From assembly GCF_000332135.1 (NCBI RefSeq), contig NZ_KB235896.1:3543727-3607726 (forward strand): DNA of 64,000 bases. Reading direction: 5' to 3'. The notes beneath the pieces are model-generated. The model was not told the DNA's origin and ran no database searches. It saw nothing but the letters and a program-made list of their open reading frames with translations. A program made the translations under genes and the position numbers. Within the stretch, counting starts at the first letter, position 1, and the number at the start of each line of letters is the position of its first letter. Positions 56,666 through 64,000 of this stretch are shown here, in pieces. This DNA is from Anabaena sp. PCC 7108. GTDB lineage: Bacteria; Cyanobacteriota; Cyanobacteriia; Cyanobacteriales; Nostocaceae.

Positions 56666-56929
56666 TTATTCATTTATTTTCATTTTATATAGTTCTATTA
56701 TAGCAAGATTTTTTAAATCAACGTCTAAATCAGTTTCATCATAATGAATATGAGTGTTTCTCATAGCCAATTCATTTTAAAATTGCAGTAAGGGCATTTT
56801 AGCGAGTTGGGATGCTTTACCGATACTAATTTTTTTACTTTGAAATAAGAGGATAATCAATTCTAAAACTAATTCTTTTTCTGATAATCCACTTGCTTGG
56901 ACAATATCTTCGGAAATGACTAAGCTCAT
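56666..56929 (-). pseudogene. UPF0175 antitoxin-like gene with one nonsense codon
   Basis: Read minus from the ATG at 56929: MSLVISEDIVQASGLSEKEL, KKISIGKASQLAKM, then LLQF, TAA (56777-56779), NELAMRNTHIHYDETDLDVD and LKNLAIIELYK to a stop at 56666. UPF0175 members have FQNELA or FQHELA here, so the stop most likely arose from CAA by a single C-to-T change, and the downstream frame is preserved. The usual partner (DUF3368 toxin) is not downstream; instead the other TA pair begins 26 bases on. Confidence 0.75.
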
Positions 56930-57089
56930 TGTGATCCTTCTGTTGAAATAACTTTAGATTAATTATAACTTAACAGATTTTATTGATCGCTAAAACCCAC
57001 GTTGAGAAACTACAGGTTTTTTGGAAATATTACAGGTGTAGGAAGATTTGATAGAGGGTAGGCGAATCCAACCTACCCCTGAAAAATAC

Positions 57090-57248
57090 TTATTTCTTCG
57101 CAATTATCCAAACTGCGTGAATGATTCCCGGAAGATATCCGCACAAAGTCAAAACTATATTAATCCAAAAGTCTAGACCAAAACCAACTTGTAGAAATAC
57201 TCCTAAAGGTGGCAGAAAAACCGCGCATAAAATCCGTACTAAATCCAT
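57090..57248 (-). CDS. YqaE/Pmp3-family small membrane protein
   Basis: A 52-residue peptide too short to notice easily: MDLVRILCAVFLPPLGVFLQ, VGFGLDFWINIVLTLCGYLP, GIIHAVWIIAKK. Two hydrophobic helices with the PPLGVFLQ and LTLCGYLPGIIHAVW signatures identify Pmp3/YqaE/RCI2, whose members are linked to membrane potential and cold or salt stress. AGGAGG lies just upstream of the ATG (CAGGAGGCTGAA), a strong ribosome site. The gap between it and the UPF0175 relic holds no gene. Confidence 0.92.
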   Translation of the reverse strand: MDLVRILCAVFLPPLGVFLQVGFGLDFWINIVLTLCGYLPGIIHAVWIIAKK

Positions 57249-57327
57249 TTCAGCCTCCTGTTAATCTCAAAGATAAACTCACATCTTACAACTATAATTC
57301 CTGAAAAGATACGGGAAACCGTACTCT

Positions 57328-57681
57328 TCAACCACCGCTAATTTTGGCTTTGTAACCAAGTTTGACCAAAATCTCTAAAATCTTCTGTTTATGGTCTCCC
57401 TGAACTTCAATTTCGTCATCTTTCACAGTTCCACCTGTACCGCATTGGGCTTTCAACTGTTTTAATAAAGCAGCCAAAGTTTCGGGTTTAGTTTGAAAAC
57501 CAGTAATGACTGTGACAGTTTTACCTTTGCGTCCAGCACGTGTGGCTTGGATTCTCACATTTTGCTGATTTGGGGGTAAATCTTGGATTCCGCGTTCTAC
57601 AGCGCGTTCGAGTGCGGGTGAACTACCGTTACCAAATTCTTGGTAGACAAAGCGTTTGTCAGATTTGGGATTAGAAGCCAT
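57328..57681 (-). CDS. SUI1/eIF1-like translation factor (YciH)
   Basis: A 117-residue protein. The C-terminal SUI1 domain contains RAGRKGKTVTVITGFQ, LLKQLKAQCGTGGTVKDDEI, and EVQGDHKQKILEILVKLGY. Bacterial YciH is similar to eukaryotic eIF1 and can act on start-site fidelity, though its role in bacteria is debated. The N-terminal 30 residues include ERGIQDLPPNQ. Divergent from gatA, 242 bp apart. Confidence 0.93.
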   Translation of the reverse strand: MASNPKSDKRFVYQEFGNGSSPALERAVERGIQDLPPNQQNVRIQATRAGRKGKTVTVITGFQTKPETLAALLKQLKAQCGTGGTVKDDEIEVQGDHKQKILEILVKLGYKAKISGG

Positions 57682-57923
57682 AAAATTTAATGCAGATCAA
57701 TATAGACTTGGGACATTCTAATTTTATAGACAAATATCTTTTACTTTCACCTTCAAAACTCTCTTTGCACCTCTGCGCGACGGACACTTTGCACAAGTCG
57801 GGAAACCTACCCAAGCAAGTGTCCTCCTCTGGTTCTTTCTCATTCCACCAGCCAAGAAAACACCATCCCCACACCTGTAAATGCTAAAATCAATGACTTG
57901 AATAATAAAGAGAAGAATTATTT

Positions 57924-59381
57924 ATGGCATCCATCCGCGAGTTGCACGAACAGCTAGTAAAAAAAGAACGTTCTGCCGTTGAAATTACCCAAGAAGCCCT
58001 AGATCGCATTCAAGCATTAGAACCAAAATTGCACAGTTTCTTAACTGTCACGGCACAACAGGCTTTAGAACAGGCTCGTACTGTGGATGCAAAAATCGCC
58101 GCTGGGGAAGAAATTGGTATCTTAGCAGGAATTCCCATTGGTGTAAAAGATAATATGTGTACCAAGGGAATTCGCACCACTTGCGGCTCGAAAATTTTAG
58201 AAAATTTTATCCCCCCTTATGAATCAACGGTAACACAAAAACTAGCCCAAGCTGGGGCAGTAACGGTTGGTAAAACCAATTTAGACGAGTTTGCAATGGG
58301 AAGTTCTACAGAGAACTCTGCTTATCAAGTTACGGCTAATCCTTGGGATTTATCACGGGTTCCCGGTGGTTCTTCTGGAGGTTCGGCTGCGGCTGTTGCG
58401 GCTGAGGAATGTGTTGTATCGCTGGGTTCTGATACGGGGGGTTCGATTCGTCAACCGGCTTCTTTTTGTGGTGTGGTGGGGATGAAACCAACTTATGGGT
58501 TAGTTTCCCGTTATGGTTTGGTAGCTTATGCTTCCTCTTTGGATCAAATTGGTCCCTTTGCTCGCAGTGTGGAAGATGCGGCGATTTTATTAAATGCGAT
58601 CGCAGGTTATGATCCTCAAGACTCCACCAGTTTAAAAGTCGAAATTCCTGATTACACCGCCAATTTAACACCAGATTTAGAAGGTAAAAAACTCAAAATA
58701 GGCGTAATTAAAGAAACCTTTGGTGAAGGTTTAGATTCTGAAGTAGAAGCATCTGTAAAAAGTGCGATCGCTCAACTAGAAAGTTTAGGTGCAGAAATTC
58801 ATTATATTTCCTGTCCCCGCTTCCGTTATGGCGTACCCAGCTACTATATCATCGCCCCATCGGAAGCATCTGCGAATTTAGCTCGTTACGACGGCGTTAA
58901 ATACGGTTTGCGTTCTCCAGATGCAGACAATTTACTTTCCATGTACACCCGTACACGCTCCACCGGATTTGGTGCAGAAGTCAAACGCCGGATTATGATT
59001 GGTACTTATGCTCTTAGTGCAGGTTATTACGACGCATATTATTTACAAGCCCAAAAAGTCCGCACATTAATTAAAGAAGACTTTGAAAACGCCTTTGCAC
59101 AAGTTGATGTTTTAGTTTCTCCTACTGCACCCACCACAGCATTTCAAGCCGGTGAAAAAATCACTGATCCCTTGAGTATGTATTTAAATGACTTGATGAC
59201 TATTCCCGTCAATCTTGCCGGTTTACCTGGTATCAGTGTCCCCTGTGGTTTTGACAGCAAAGGTCTACCAATTGGATTACAGCTAATTGGTAAAGTTCTC
59301 AGAGAAGACCAATTATTACAAGTAGCCTATGCTTATGAACAATCAACTAATTGGCATCTTCAAACCGCAAAAATAGCTTAA
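57924..59381 (+). CDS. gatA: Glutamyl-tRNA(Gln) amidotransferase subunit A
   Basis: 485 residues, normal length. Amidase signature region with the Ser-cisSer-Lys triad: Lys in [12 protein letters not shown] near 78, [15 protein letters not shown] near 150 and [11 protein letters not shown] near 174 (nucleophile Ser in GGSIRQ). GatA frees ammonia from glutamine and passes it to GatB to convert Glu-tRNA(Gln) to Gln-tRNA(Gln). gatB and gatC are not next to it, as is usual in cyanobacteria. Starts ATG after AGAAGAA. Confidence 0.97.
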   Translation: MASIRELHEQLVKKERSAVEITQEALDRIQALEPKLHSFLTVTAQQALEQARTVDAKIAAGEEIGILAGIPIGVKDNMCTKGIRTTCGSKILENFIPPYESTVTQKLAQAGAVTVGKTNLDEFAMGSSTENSAYQVTANPWDLSRVPGGSSGGSAAAVAAEECVVSLGSDTGGSIRQPASFCGVVGMKPTYGLVSRYGLVAYASSLDQIGPFARSVEDAAILLNAIAGYDPQDSTSLKVEIPDYTANLTPDLEGKKLKIGVIKETFGEGLDSEVEASVKSAIAQLESLGAEIHYISCPRFRYGVPSYYIIAPSEASANLARYDGVKYGLRSPDADNLLSMYTRTRSTGFGAEVKRRIMIGTYALSAGYYDAYYLQAQKVRTLIKEDFENAFAQVDVLVSPTAPTTAFQAGEKITDPLSMYLNDLMTIPVNLAGLPGISVPCGFDSKGLPIGLQLIGKVLREDQLLQVAYAYEQSTNWHLQTAKIA

Positions 59382-59754
59382 CAGGTATAAGTTGTCAGTG
59401 GTTTGTGGCTAATTAGAACATACCTATGGCAAACTCCCCATCAGCGGTTATACGAACAAGCTTCTAAGCAGGTAGACTTAGTTTGTGTAGCCGCAATTTC
59501 TATTGATCCAGTGTTATTATTTGCCATTTGGTACATGAATATAAGAACTACCAAGGTGGTCAAGACATTAACTGATCATAATACTTAGACACAAATAGAC
59601 TTTCAACCCTGTTAATACTCACCTGCTATCATTACGAGTATTTGCCATTAATAGCAGAAAATGATACCTAATAATCCGGATGAGTCAGCCATATCTAGAA
59701 GAACTGACACAGGTAAAACCATTTTTGGCTCTAGGACAGGGAGATACTTAGATC
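59382..59754. other. Intergenic region, no supported gene
   Basis: A 61-codon frame at 59403-59588 has no family resemblance. No RNA gene or clear promoter was recognised. Confidence 0.4.
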
Positions 59755-60834
59755 ATGACTATGGCATCTGCATACTTATTCAAGATTCCTGGCAATCCTA
59801 CTATTCAAATTAGTCAAGATGAATTGCGATCGCTTCTGACTAACATCGAAGCTGAACTACATCGTAGTCAAGTTTACAACCGTGCGGTCGCTAACTTACA
59901 AAAATTGCTTGGCTCATCAAATGAACAAGCCCGACTTTTATTTAAAGCTGTAGGTAGAGAAGCAATTACTTTAGCATTTAAGCAATTCGCACGACAGCAT
60001 AAGTTAGATGCAAATATCAATTCACCTACAAATAATACTGAGTCACAAAATGTAGATTTAGAACAATCTAGCAACTTGCCACAAAGTAGCGAAAGTATTA
60101 AATTAGACTCAAAATTGGAGTTGGTAAATACTAGCCAAGAAAATTTACCATCACAACCTCAATCTCATGTATTAGAAAATACAGAACAGGAAAGTCATCG
60201 TCCAAAGCACAATCCAATCAAGTGGTCTTGGCCACATCAAAAACTAGGAAAAATTAAATTAGCTGATCAAATAGCGGCAGAAAAGCGGTTAGAAAGCCTA
60301 CGTCAAATCGGTGAACAACTCAAGCAAGCAAGGGAGTCACAAGGTCTGACTCTGCAAAAACTGCATATCTATACCCATATATCAATTCATCAAATGGAAG
60401 CAGTGGAAAATGCTAATTTTGATTTATTGCCAGAGGATGTTCTCATTCGTGGTTTTATCCGTGTCATGGGCAATGCTTTGGGGATAAACGGTATAATTTT
60501 AGCTGCTTCCTTACCCATGTCTAATCAAGCTAAATCAGTTTTGCCCTCTTGGTATCACGTCAAAAAATCCGTTAGCATATTGGACTTAGAAATCCGCCCC
60601 GTACATTTGTACATGGGATATACAGCCCTTGTCGCTGGGGCTATTGGAGGATTATCATTCATGACTCAGCAATCACAAAATAATTCTGTATTAAATTCAG
60701 AAATAATTATTCCTACTACCTCATCACTATGTCAGTCCACTCAAAAAACTCAAGCAAATATTAAGCCCGGTATCAACTCTAGTAGTACTGGTGTCTGTGT
60801 GGGATCTGATATTTCTCCACCAGAGGCTTTTTAG
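59755..60834 (+). CDS. RodZ-like helix-turn-helix membrane protein
   Basis: 359 residues. Residues 1-80 are a helical domain with FKIPGNPTIQISQDELRSLL and LFKAVGREAITLAFKQFARQ. After a polar linker, an HTH_25-type domain (about 180-250) reads IGEQLKQARESQGLTLQKLH, THISIHQMEAVENANFDLLP, DVLIRGFIRVMGNALGIN. One membrane helix follows (MGYTALVAGAIGGLSFM, near 285), then a short periplasmic tail. This order is like RodZ, which anchors MreB and shapes cells. The extra N-terminal domain is a cyanobacterial variant. Transcribed alone. Confidence 0.78.
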   Translation: MTMASAYLFKIPGNPTIQISQDELRSLLTNIEAELHRSQVYNRAVANLQKLLGSSNEQARLLFKAVGREAITLAFKQFARQHKLDANINSPTNNTESQNVDLEQSSNLPQSSESIKLDSKLELVNTSQENLPSQPQSHVLENTEQESHRPKHNPIKWSWPHQKLGKIKLADQIAAEKRLESLRQIGEQLKQARESQGLTLQKLHIYTHISIHQMEAVENANFDLLPEDVLIRGFIRVMGNALGINGIILAASLPMSNQAKSVLPSWYHVKKSVSILDLEIRPVHLYMGYTALVAGAIGGLSFMTQQSQNNSVLNSEIIIPTTSSLCQSTQKTQANIKPGINSSSTGVCVGSDISPPEAF

Positions 60835-60898
60835 CTATAGTAGTTCTCATGTCCACTTACAGCAATTTTAAAAATTACGGAGATAGATAATTACTCTC

Positions 60899-61606
60899 TC
60901 AGGATTCTCTTAACACATATCCCACACCCCGCACCGTTTGAATCAGACGCTTGAGACCATTTTCTTCAATTTTTAACCGCAAGTAGCGAATGTATACTTC
61001 AATCACATTTGATTCACCCATAAAGTCGTAGCCCCAGACATTTTCTAAAATTTGTTCGCGGGTTAATACTTCACGAGGATGTTCCATTAAGAACTTTAAT
61101 AGTTCAAATTCCTTCATTGTCAAGTCAATCGCTCTACCATTGTGGATAGCGCGACGGGTTCCTATATCTAAAACCAGCTCGCCAAAGCGTAATTGCTCTG
61201 TAGTATCAACATCAGGTTTAAGATAGAGGCGAATCAACTTCAAAAAATCTTCCGCGCGATAAGGTTTAAGAATGTAATCGTCGGCACCTGCTTCTAGACA
61301 AGCTACTCGGTCATCAACGGTATCCCTAGCCATTAAAATTAGCACAGGGGAACAGTTACCCATGGTGCGAAGATTTCTACACAAAGATAGTCCGGATTCT
61401 CCTGTCAGCATTCTGTCTATAACTATTAAAGCCGGTTGGCGATGGTTATGACTACCGTCGGTATCACGGCAGTGTTCTAAACCGCTAACCGCATCATGAG
61501 CCAAAATGGCATCATAGCCAGCTTCTTGTAAATCAAAAGCTAGTTGATTACCTAGACTTTCATCGGGTTCGATCACCAAAACACAAGGACTGTGAGCAAG
61601 TATCAT
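60899..61606 (-). CDS. nblR: OmpR/PhoB-type response regulator, NblR-like
   Basis: 235 residues from the ATG at 61606 (MILAHSPCVLVIEPDE); the 34 codons upstream are heptamer repeat and were rejected as coding. Receiver domain 8-125: acidic pair in VIEPDES, phospho-acceptor Asp in LIVIDRMLTGE near 64, Lys in ILKPYRAEDF near 113. Winged-helix DNA-binding domain 140-233: GRAIDLTMKEFELLKFLMEH, TREQILENVWGYDF, NVIEVYIRYLRLKIEE, QTVRGVGYVLRE. The pattern VIDRML-GESGLSLCRNL matches my memory of NblR, the regulator of phycobilisome breakdown and stress survival. Symbol given on that basis. Confidence 0.75.
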   Translation of the reverse strand: MILAHSPCVLVIEPDESLGNQLAFDLQEAGYDAILAHDAVSGLEHCRDTDGSHNHRQPALIVIDRMLTGESGLSLCRNLRTMGNCSPVLILMARDTVDDRVACLEAGADDYILKPYRAEDFLKLIRLYLKPDVDTTEQLRFGELVLDIGTRRAIHNGRAIDLTMKEFELLKFLMEHPREVLTREQILENVWGYDFMGESNVIEVYIRYLRLKIEENGLKRLIQTVRGVGYVLRES

Positions 61607-61607
61607 A

Positions 61608-61664
61608 TTAATGGGTAATTGGTAATTGGTAATTGGTAATTGGTAATTAGTAATTAATTGGTAA
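61608..61664. repeat. Heptameric TTGGTAA tandem repeat directly upstream of nblR
   Basis: About seven TTGGTAA/TAATTGG units fill the immediate 5' flank of the response-regulator start, replacing any visible Shine-Dalgarno site. The intergenic bases from 61665 to 61766 are otherwise plain. Confidence 0.8.
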
Positions 61665-61766
61665 TATGAGTTATAACCTATTACCCTCTTACTGAATATT
61701 TCACACAATACTAACTCAAGTTATTAATTTTCCGATTACACCTGTATACAAAGTACCGCCACTAAA

Positions 61767-62429
61767 TCAGAACAATAATAATTTTTGCTCAAGTGCTGTC
61801 ATACATAGAGCAACACGGGTATTGATGTCTTCTTGCTCAAATTCATCAACACCCAATTTCACTTTCAGGTGTTGGACTTGATTCTGCACAGCCCTAAGTG
61901 ATATGTGAAGACGATGCGCTATGGCTTGATCTGTCAAGGATTCATCACATAACAGCCTGAGAACTTCCAACTCTTTCTCATTCAAGTTTAACTCTTGACG
62001 TAACTCTCTAGGAAGTTTCAATTCTCCATTCAGCGCACTTTCAACACCCTGTAAAAAATATTTGCGTCGTTCCATCTTATTTACCACCACAAACCCACCA
62101 CAGTGGTGATTAATAGATTTGACAAGTTTGATCATCCAAGCTGGTTCACTGCTATAGATAAGAATATTTAAAGAAGTATAAGTATCAATAATTAACTCTA
62201 ACAGTTCTAAAGAAGATTTAGCCGATTGAGAGCCAGAAGGTAAAGCAAATTGTAAATCAAGGACAATTAAATCTGGTGTTTCTATTTTTAGACGTTGTAT
62301 TGCTTCTTGGGGAGTAGAAGCAATGACACATATAGCAGAAGAGTCGAATTTTGTCAAAAAATCACAATTGTTTTGGGCTACTTCTGGATGATCTTCTACA
62401 ACGAGAAACCGCAGAGGCTTGATATTCAT
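61767..62429 (-). CDS. NarL/LuxR-type response regulator
   Basis: 220 residues. Receiver domain: acidic pair in FLVVEDHPEVAQ, phospho-acceptor Asp in LIVLDLQFALPSG near 57, Lys in VVVNKMERRKYF near 120. LuxR-type HTH near 145-210: NEKELEVLRLLCDESLTDQA, IAHRLHISLRAVQNQVQHLK, VKLGVDEF. No histidine kinase adjoins it, and the nblR-like gene follows after 160 bp on the same strand. Its target genes are unknown. Confidence 0.88.
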   Translation of the reverse strand: MNIKPLRFLVVEDHPEVAQNNCDFLTKFDSSAICVIASTPQEAIQRLKIETPDLIVLDLQFALPSGSQSAKSSLELLELIIDTYTSLNILIYSSEPAWMIKLVKSINHHCGGFVVVNKMERRKYFLQGVESALNGELKLPRELRQELNLNEKELEVLRLLCDESLTDQAIAHRLHISLRAVQNQVQHLKVKLGVDEFEQEDINTRVALCMTALEQKLLLF

Positions 62430-62489
62430 GTCCTGGGTGATGATTATATACGTATATTTTACATTAAGTACGTATACTTTTCACGACTT

Positions 62490-62522
62490 AGATCCCCGAC
62501 TTCTTAAAGAAGTCGGGGATCT
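62490..62522. repeat. REP-like perfect palindrome, copy 1
   Basis: AGATCCCCGACTTCTT, a single A, and its exact inverted copy (16+1+16). It lies between the NarL-type gene and the secreted-protein operon, behind the end of that operon (62543). The sequence is nearly the same as 63673-63705. Confidence 0.85.
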
Positions 62523-62542
62523 GATGAATATTTTTAGCGGTT

Positions 62543-63118
62543 TCAACGAAAACCCATATTTTGATATATAGAATCACGTAATCTATTAAGAGTTTTTGGG
62601 TCATGTCCAGCAACTACAATAAAGACTGTATCGTTTTGACAAGATATTTTTGCTCTATTATTGTTAATATCTCCTTGTAAAATGTAACCTAAATTAGAAT
62701 TTCCTCCTGTTTTGAGATTAATAAAATTTGCTCTTTCTATAGCTTTATATCCTCTTTGCTGGCATTCTTGAAGACTCATATTATGCTTGACAATTCTCCA
62801 TTTTATCTCAGGAGGATTTGCTGTTTCTGAAGGGGATGTATAGCCTGTCCAGTTGGGTGGTGCTGGTGGTCCACAGGTAATGTCACCAAAAGCATTCACG
62901 GTACATACACCACCTTGCCAATCCGCACATTTCATATCTCCAAATTGATTTTTAACACAATTATAGCCACATAGTTGTCGCCCAAAGTTATTAGTAATAC
63001 ACTGTCCTTTGGGAATTTCTTCAGCAGCAGCATAAGGTATTGGGTTACTAACTACAGTAGTTAAAGTTAAGGTTGCAATAAGATAATTGCGCCAATTATT
63101 TTTTTTCATTAAATTCAT
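62543..63118 (-). CDS. Secreted Cys-rich protein of unknown function
   Basis: 191 residues from the ATG at 63118; a TTG six bases before it has a better-spaced AGGA, so it may be the real start. Signal peptide with core YLIATLTLTTVVSNPIPYAAA. The mature part has a Cys-bearing repeat of the kind CITNNFGRQLCGYNC, CVKNQFGDMKCADW, CTVNAFGDITCGPP: three 'V/I-x-N-x-FGx-x-x-C' units, perhaps disulfide-bonded loops. The C-terminal domain (KWRIVKHNMSLQECQQRGYK, NSNLGYILQGDINNNRAKIS, DTVFIVVAGHDP) is unknown. Nine to fifteen bases after the next gene; operon with it. Confidence 0.65.
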   Translation of the reverse strand: MNLMKKNNWRNYLIATLTLTTVVSNPIPYAAAEEIPKGQCITNNFGRQLCGYNCVKNQFGDMKCADWQGGVCTVNAFGDITCGPPAPPNWTGYTSPSETANPPEIKWRIVKHNMSLQECQQRGYKAIERANFINLKTGGNSNLGYILQGDINNNRAKISCQNDTVFIVVAGHDPKTLNRLRDSIYQNMGFR

Positions 63119-63133
63119 AATCAAATATTATTC

Positions 63134-63634
63134 CTACTCTATGTAGCTACATGGGTACAGCAGTTCTTCTTCTGATATTAAGTTACCATTATTGGTCATA
63201 ATTTTACCATTGGAATAGTACCAGGTTGCTCCTTTTTCTCCTGCACGAGTTGTCATAATTTTACCATTAGAATAGTACCAGGTTGCTCCTTTTTCTCCTG
63301 CACGAGTTGTCATAATTTTACCATTAGAATAGTACCAGGTTGCTCCTTTTTCTCCTGCACGAGTTGTCATAATTTTACCATTGGAGTAATATAGAGTGTC
63401 CCCATTACCTCTTTGGGCTGCTTTGCATAACTTATATAGTTCTTTTGTTTCTAAACTACTATTTATGCCAGATTGAAAAGCACTGGAACAAGCCTGTTGT
63501 GCTTTATTTTGTGAAACACCAAGGGGAATTAGTTGGTTGATACAGTCACTTGTATCAGCCTTTGCAGATCCAGCAAAGAAGGTCAGACTAGCAACAGTTG
63601 TAACAGAGAAAAGAGTTTTTAACAATTTCATCAT
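63134..63634 (-). CDS. Secreted protein with 19-residue tandem repeats
   Basis: 166 residues. Signal peptide MMKLLKTLFSVTTVASLTFF with a cut after AKA. The mature N-terminus (DTSDCINQLIPLGVSQNKAQ, QACSSAFQSG) looks like a cyanobacterial small Cys-pair domain. From about residue 83 comes YYSNGKIMTTRAGEKGATW three times without change, then YYSNGKIMTNNGN. Tyr-Tyr-x-Asn-Gly-Lys repeats recall beta-hairpin MORN-like units. First gene of an operon with 62543-63118. Function unknown. Confidence 0.65.
   Translation of the reverse strand: MMKLLKTLFSVTTVASLTFFAGSAKADTSDCINQLIPLGVSQNKAQQACSSAFQSGINSSLETKELYKLCKAAQRGNGDTLYYSNGKIMTTRAGEKGATWYYSNGKIMTTRAGEKGATWYYSNGKIMTTRAGEKGATWYYSNGKIMTNNGNLISEEELLYPCSYIE
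63195..63390. repeat. 57-bp tandem repeat inside the secreted-protein gene
   Basis: Units begin at 63195, 63252 and 63309 (each GTCATAATTTTACCATT...), with a partial fourth at 63366. The units differ at one or two bases only, so copy number changes by slippage are easy. Each unit encodes exactly 19 residues. Confidence 0.85.
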
Positions 63635-63672
63635 ATTTTGTAAATAGATTTTATTAGCTATTTAGGGAGACC

Positions 63673-63705
63673 AGATCCCCGACTTCTTTGAGAAGTCGGG
63701 GATCT
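63673..63705. repeat. REP-like palindrome, copy 2, next to the transposase gene
   Basis: AGATCCCCGACTTCT, TTG, and the exact inverted copy. It lies 38 bases upstream of the RAYT-type transposase start. With 62490-62522 it brackets the two secreted-protein genes. Confidence 0.85.
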
Positions 63706-63743
63706 GAAAGAATACTAAAGATAACATCTTATAGTCAAAGCTT

Positions 63744-64000
63744 ATGCCGCAAAGACAGATTTCTCTACAAATTGGGAACTTTTATCATGTTTATAATCGA
63801 GGAAATAATCGCCAAGCAATTTTCTTTGAGCGTGAGAACTATATTTATTTTCTCCGATTGGTAAGGGAACATCTCATCAGCAATGCAGTAGATATTGTTG
63901 CTTACTGTTTAATGCCCAATCATTATCATTTTTTGGTCTATCTAAGAGATGAAACCCTATCTGATGCCATGAAATCTCTCTCTCTTGCCTACACAAAGGC
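63744..64000 (+). CDS. REP-associated tyrosine transposase (RAYT), 5' part
   Basis: 86 codons from ATG 63744 to the edge: MPQRQISLQIGNFYHVYNRG, NNRQAIFFERENYIYFLRLV, then IVAYCLMPNHYHFLVYLRDE. FYHVYNRG and the HUH-type MPNHYHFLV motif are diagnostic of Y1/IS200-like RAYT proteins, single-copy transposases that handle REP hairpins. The catalytic Tyr lies beyond the window. The nearby REP palindromes are its expected substrates. Confidence 0.9.
   Translation, partial: MPQRQISLQIGNFYHVYNRGNNRQAIFFERENYIYFLRLVREHLISNAVDIVAYCLMPNHYHFLVYLRDETLSDAMKSLSLAYTK

Noticed and set aside
59403-59588. 61-codon frame behind gatA
   Set aside because: No family resemblance and overlapping ordinary intergenic sequence; not enough evidence for a gene.
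63195-63390. 57-bp repeats taken as a possible CRISPR array
   Set aside because: They are directly adjacent coding repeats, keep the reading frame and have no spacers.

Overview
The window looks like a chromosomal segment of a filamentous, probably heterocyst-forming cyanobacterium (Nostocales). The evidence is frequent HIP1-type octamers (GCGATCGC), heptameric intergenic repeats of the ACCAATT/ACCCATT kind, cyanobacterium-specific gene families (clpR-clpP pair, DUF2996, RodZ-like HTH protein, NblR-like regulator, acsF, bidomain sucrose-phosphate synthase, NifJ) and NB-ARC/WD40 STAND proteins. No rRNA, tRNA, CRISPR array or phage module was seen.

Layout. 1-7.1 kb: a head-to-tail duplication of a subtilase/sedolisin-like protease gene (the left copy runs off the edge) with a divergent stand-alone NB-ARC gene. 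7.4-17.5 kb: housekeeping block with clpR-clpP and a J-domain gene, a Rieske oxygenase, threonine synthase between two ubiquitin-fold sulfur-carrier-like genes, DUF2996, a membrane-anchored GspC/PilP-like protein, and mnmG. 17.5-31.4 kb: a decayed, repeat-rich region holding a frameshifted and IS-interrupted AAA gene, a deleted IS1634-like element, a CSLREA fragment, a 14-blade WD40 NB-ARC protein, a dead Rpn/DUF4351 gene, a MITE-truncated ParA-like gene, and a glycogen-debranching-like glycosidase. 31.5-41.6 kb: sugar-acid and stress-type genes (SDR, DUF4396, fuconate dehydratase, ThDP enzyme, lactonase remnant, LEA-like 11-mer repeat protein, cupin, alpha/beta hydrolase, M15 peptidase). 41.6-55.9 kb: HicB orphan, coiled-coil protein, ABC permease, collagen-like secreted protein, acsF, ComFB, sucrose-phosphate synthase and nifJ. 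56-64 kb: a partly dead toxin-antitoxin patch, Pmp3-type peptide, SUI1, gatA, RodZ-like protein, two response regulators, two secreted proteins, and a REP-associated transposase cut by the right edge.

Recurring themes. At least five families of small non-coding repeats/MITEs recur within 64 kb, and several have been absorbed in frame into proteins (WD40-NB-ARC protein, NifJ) or end genes (ParA-like). Many genes are recognisable corpses: AAA, transposase, Rpn, cation transporter, lactonase, alcohol dehydrogenase, UPF0175. The most interesting functional leads are threonine synthase flanked by two sulfur-carrier-like proteins, the duplicated protease plus divergent NB-ARC locus, and the REP/RAYT pair bracketing a two-gene secreted-protein operon. 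I did not find one clearly new multi-gene system; the leads are graded accordingly.
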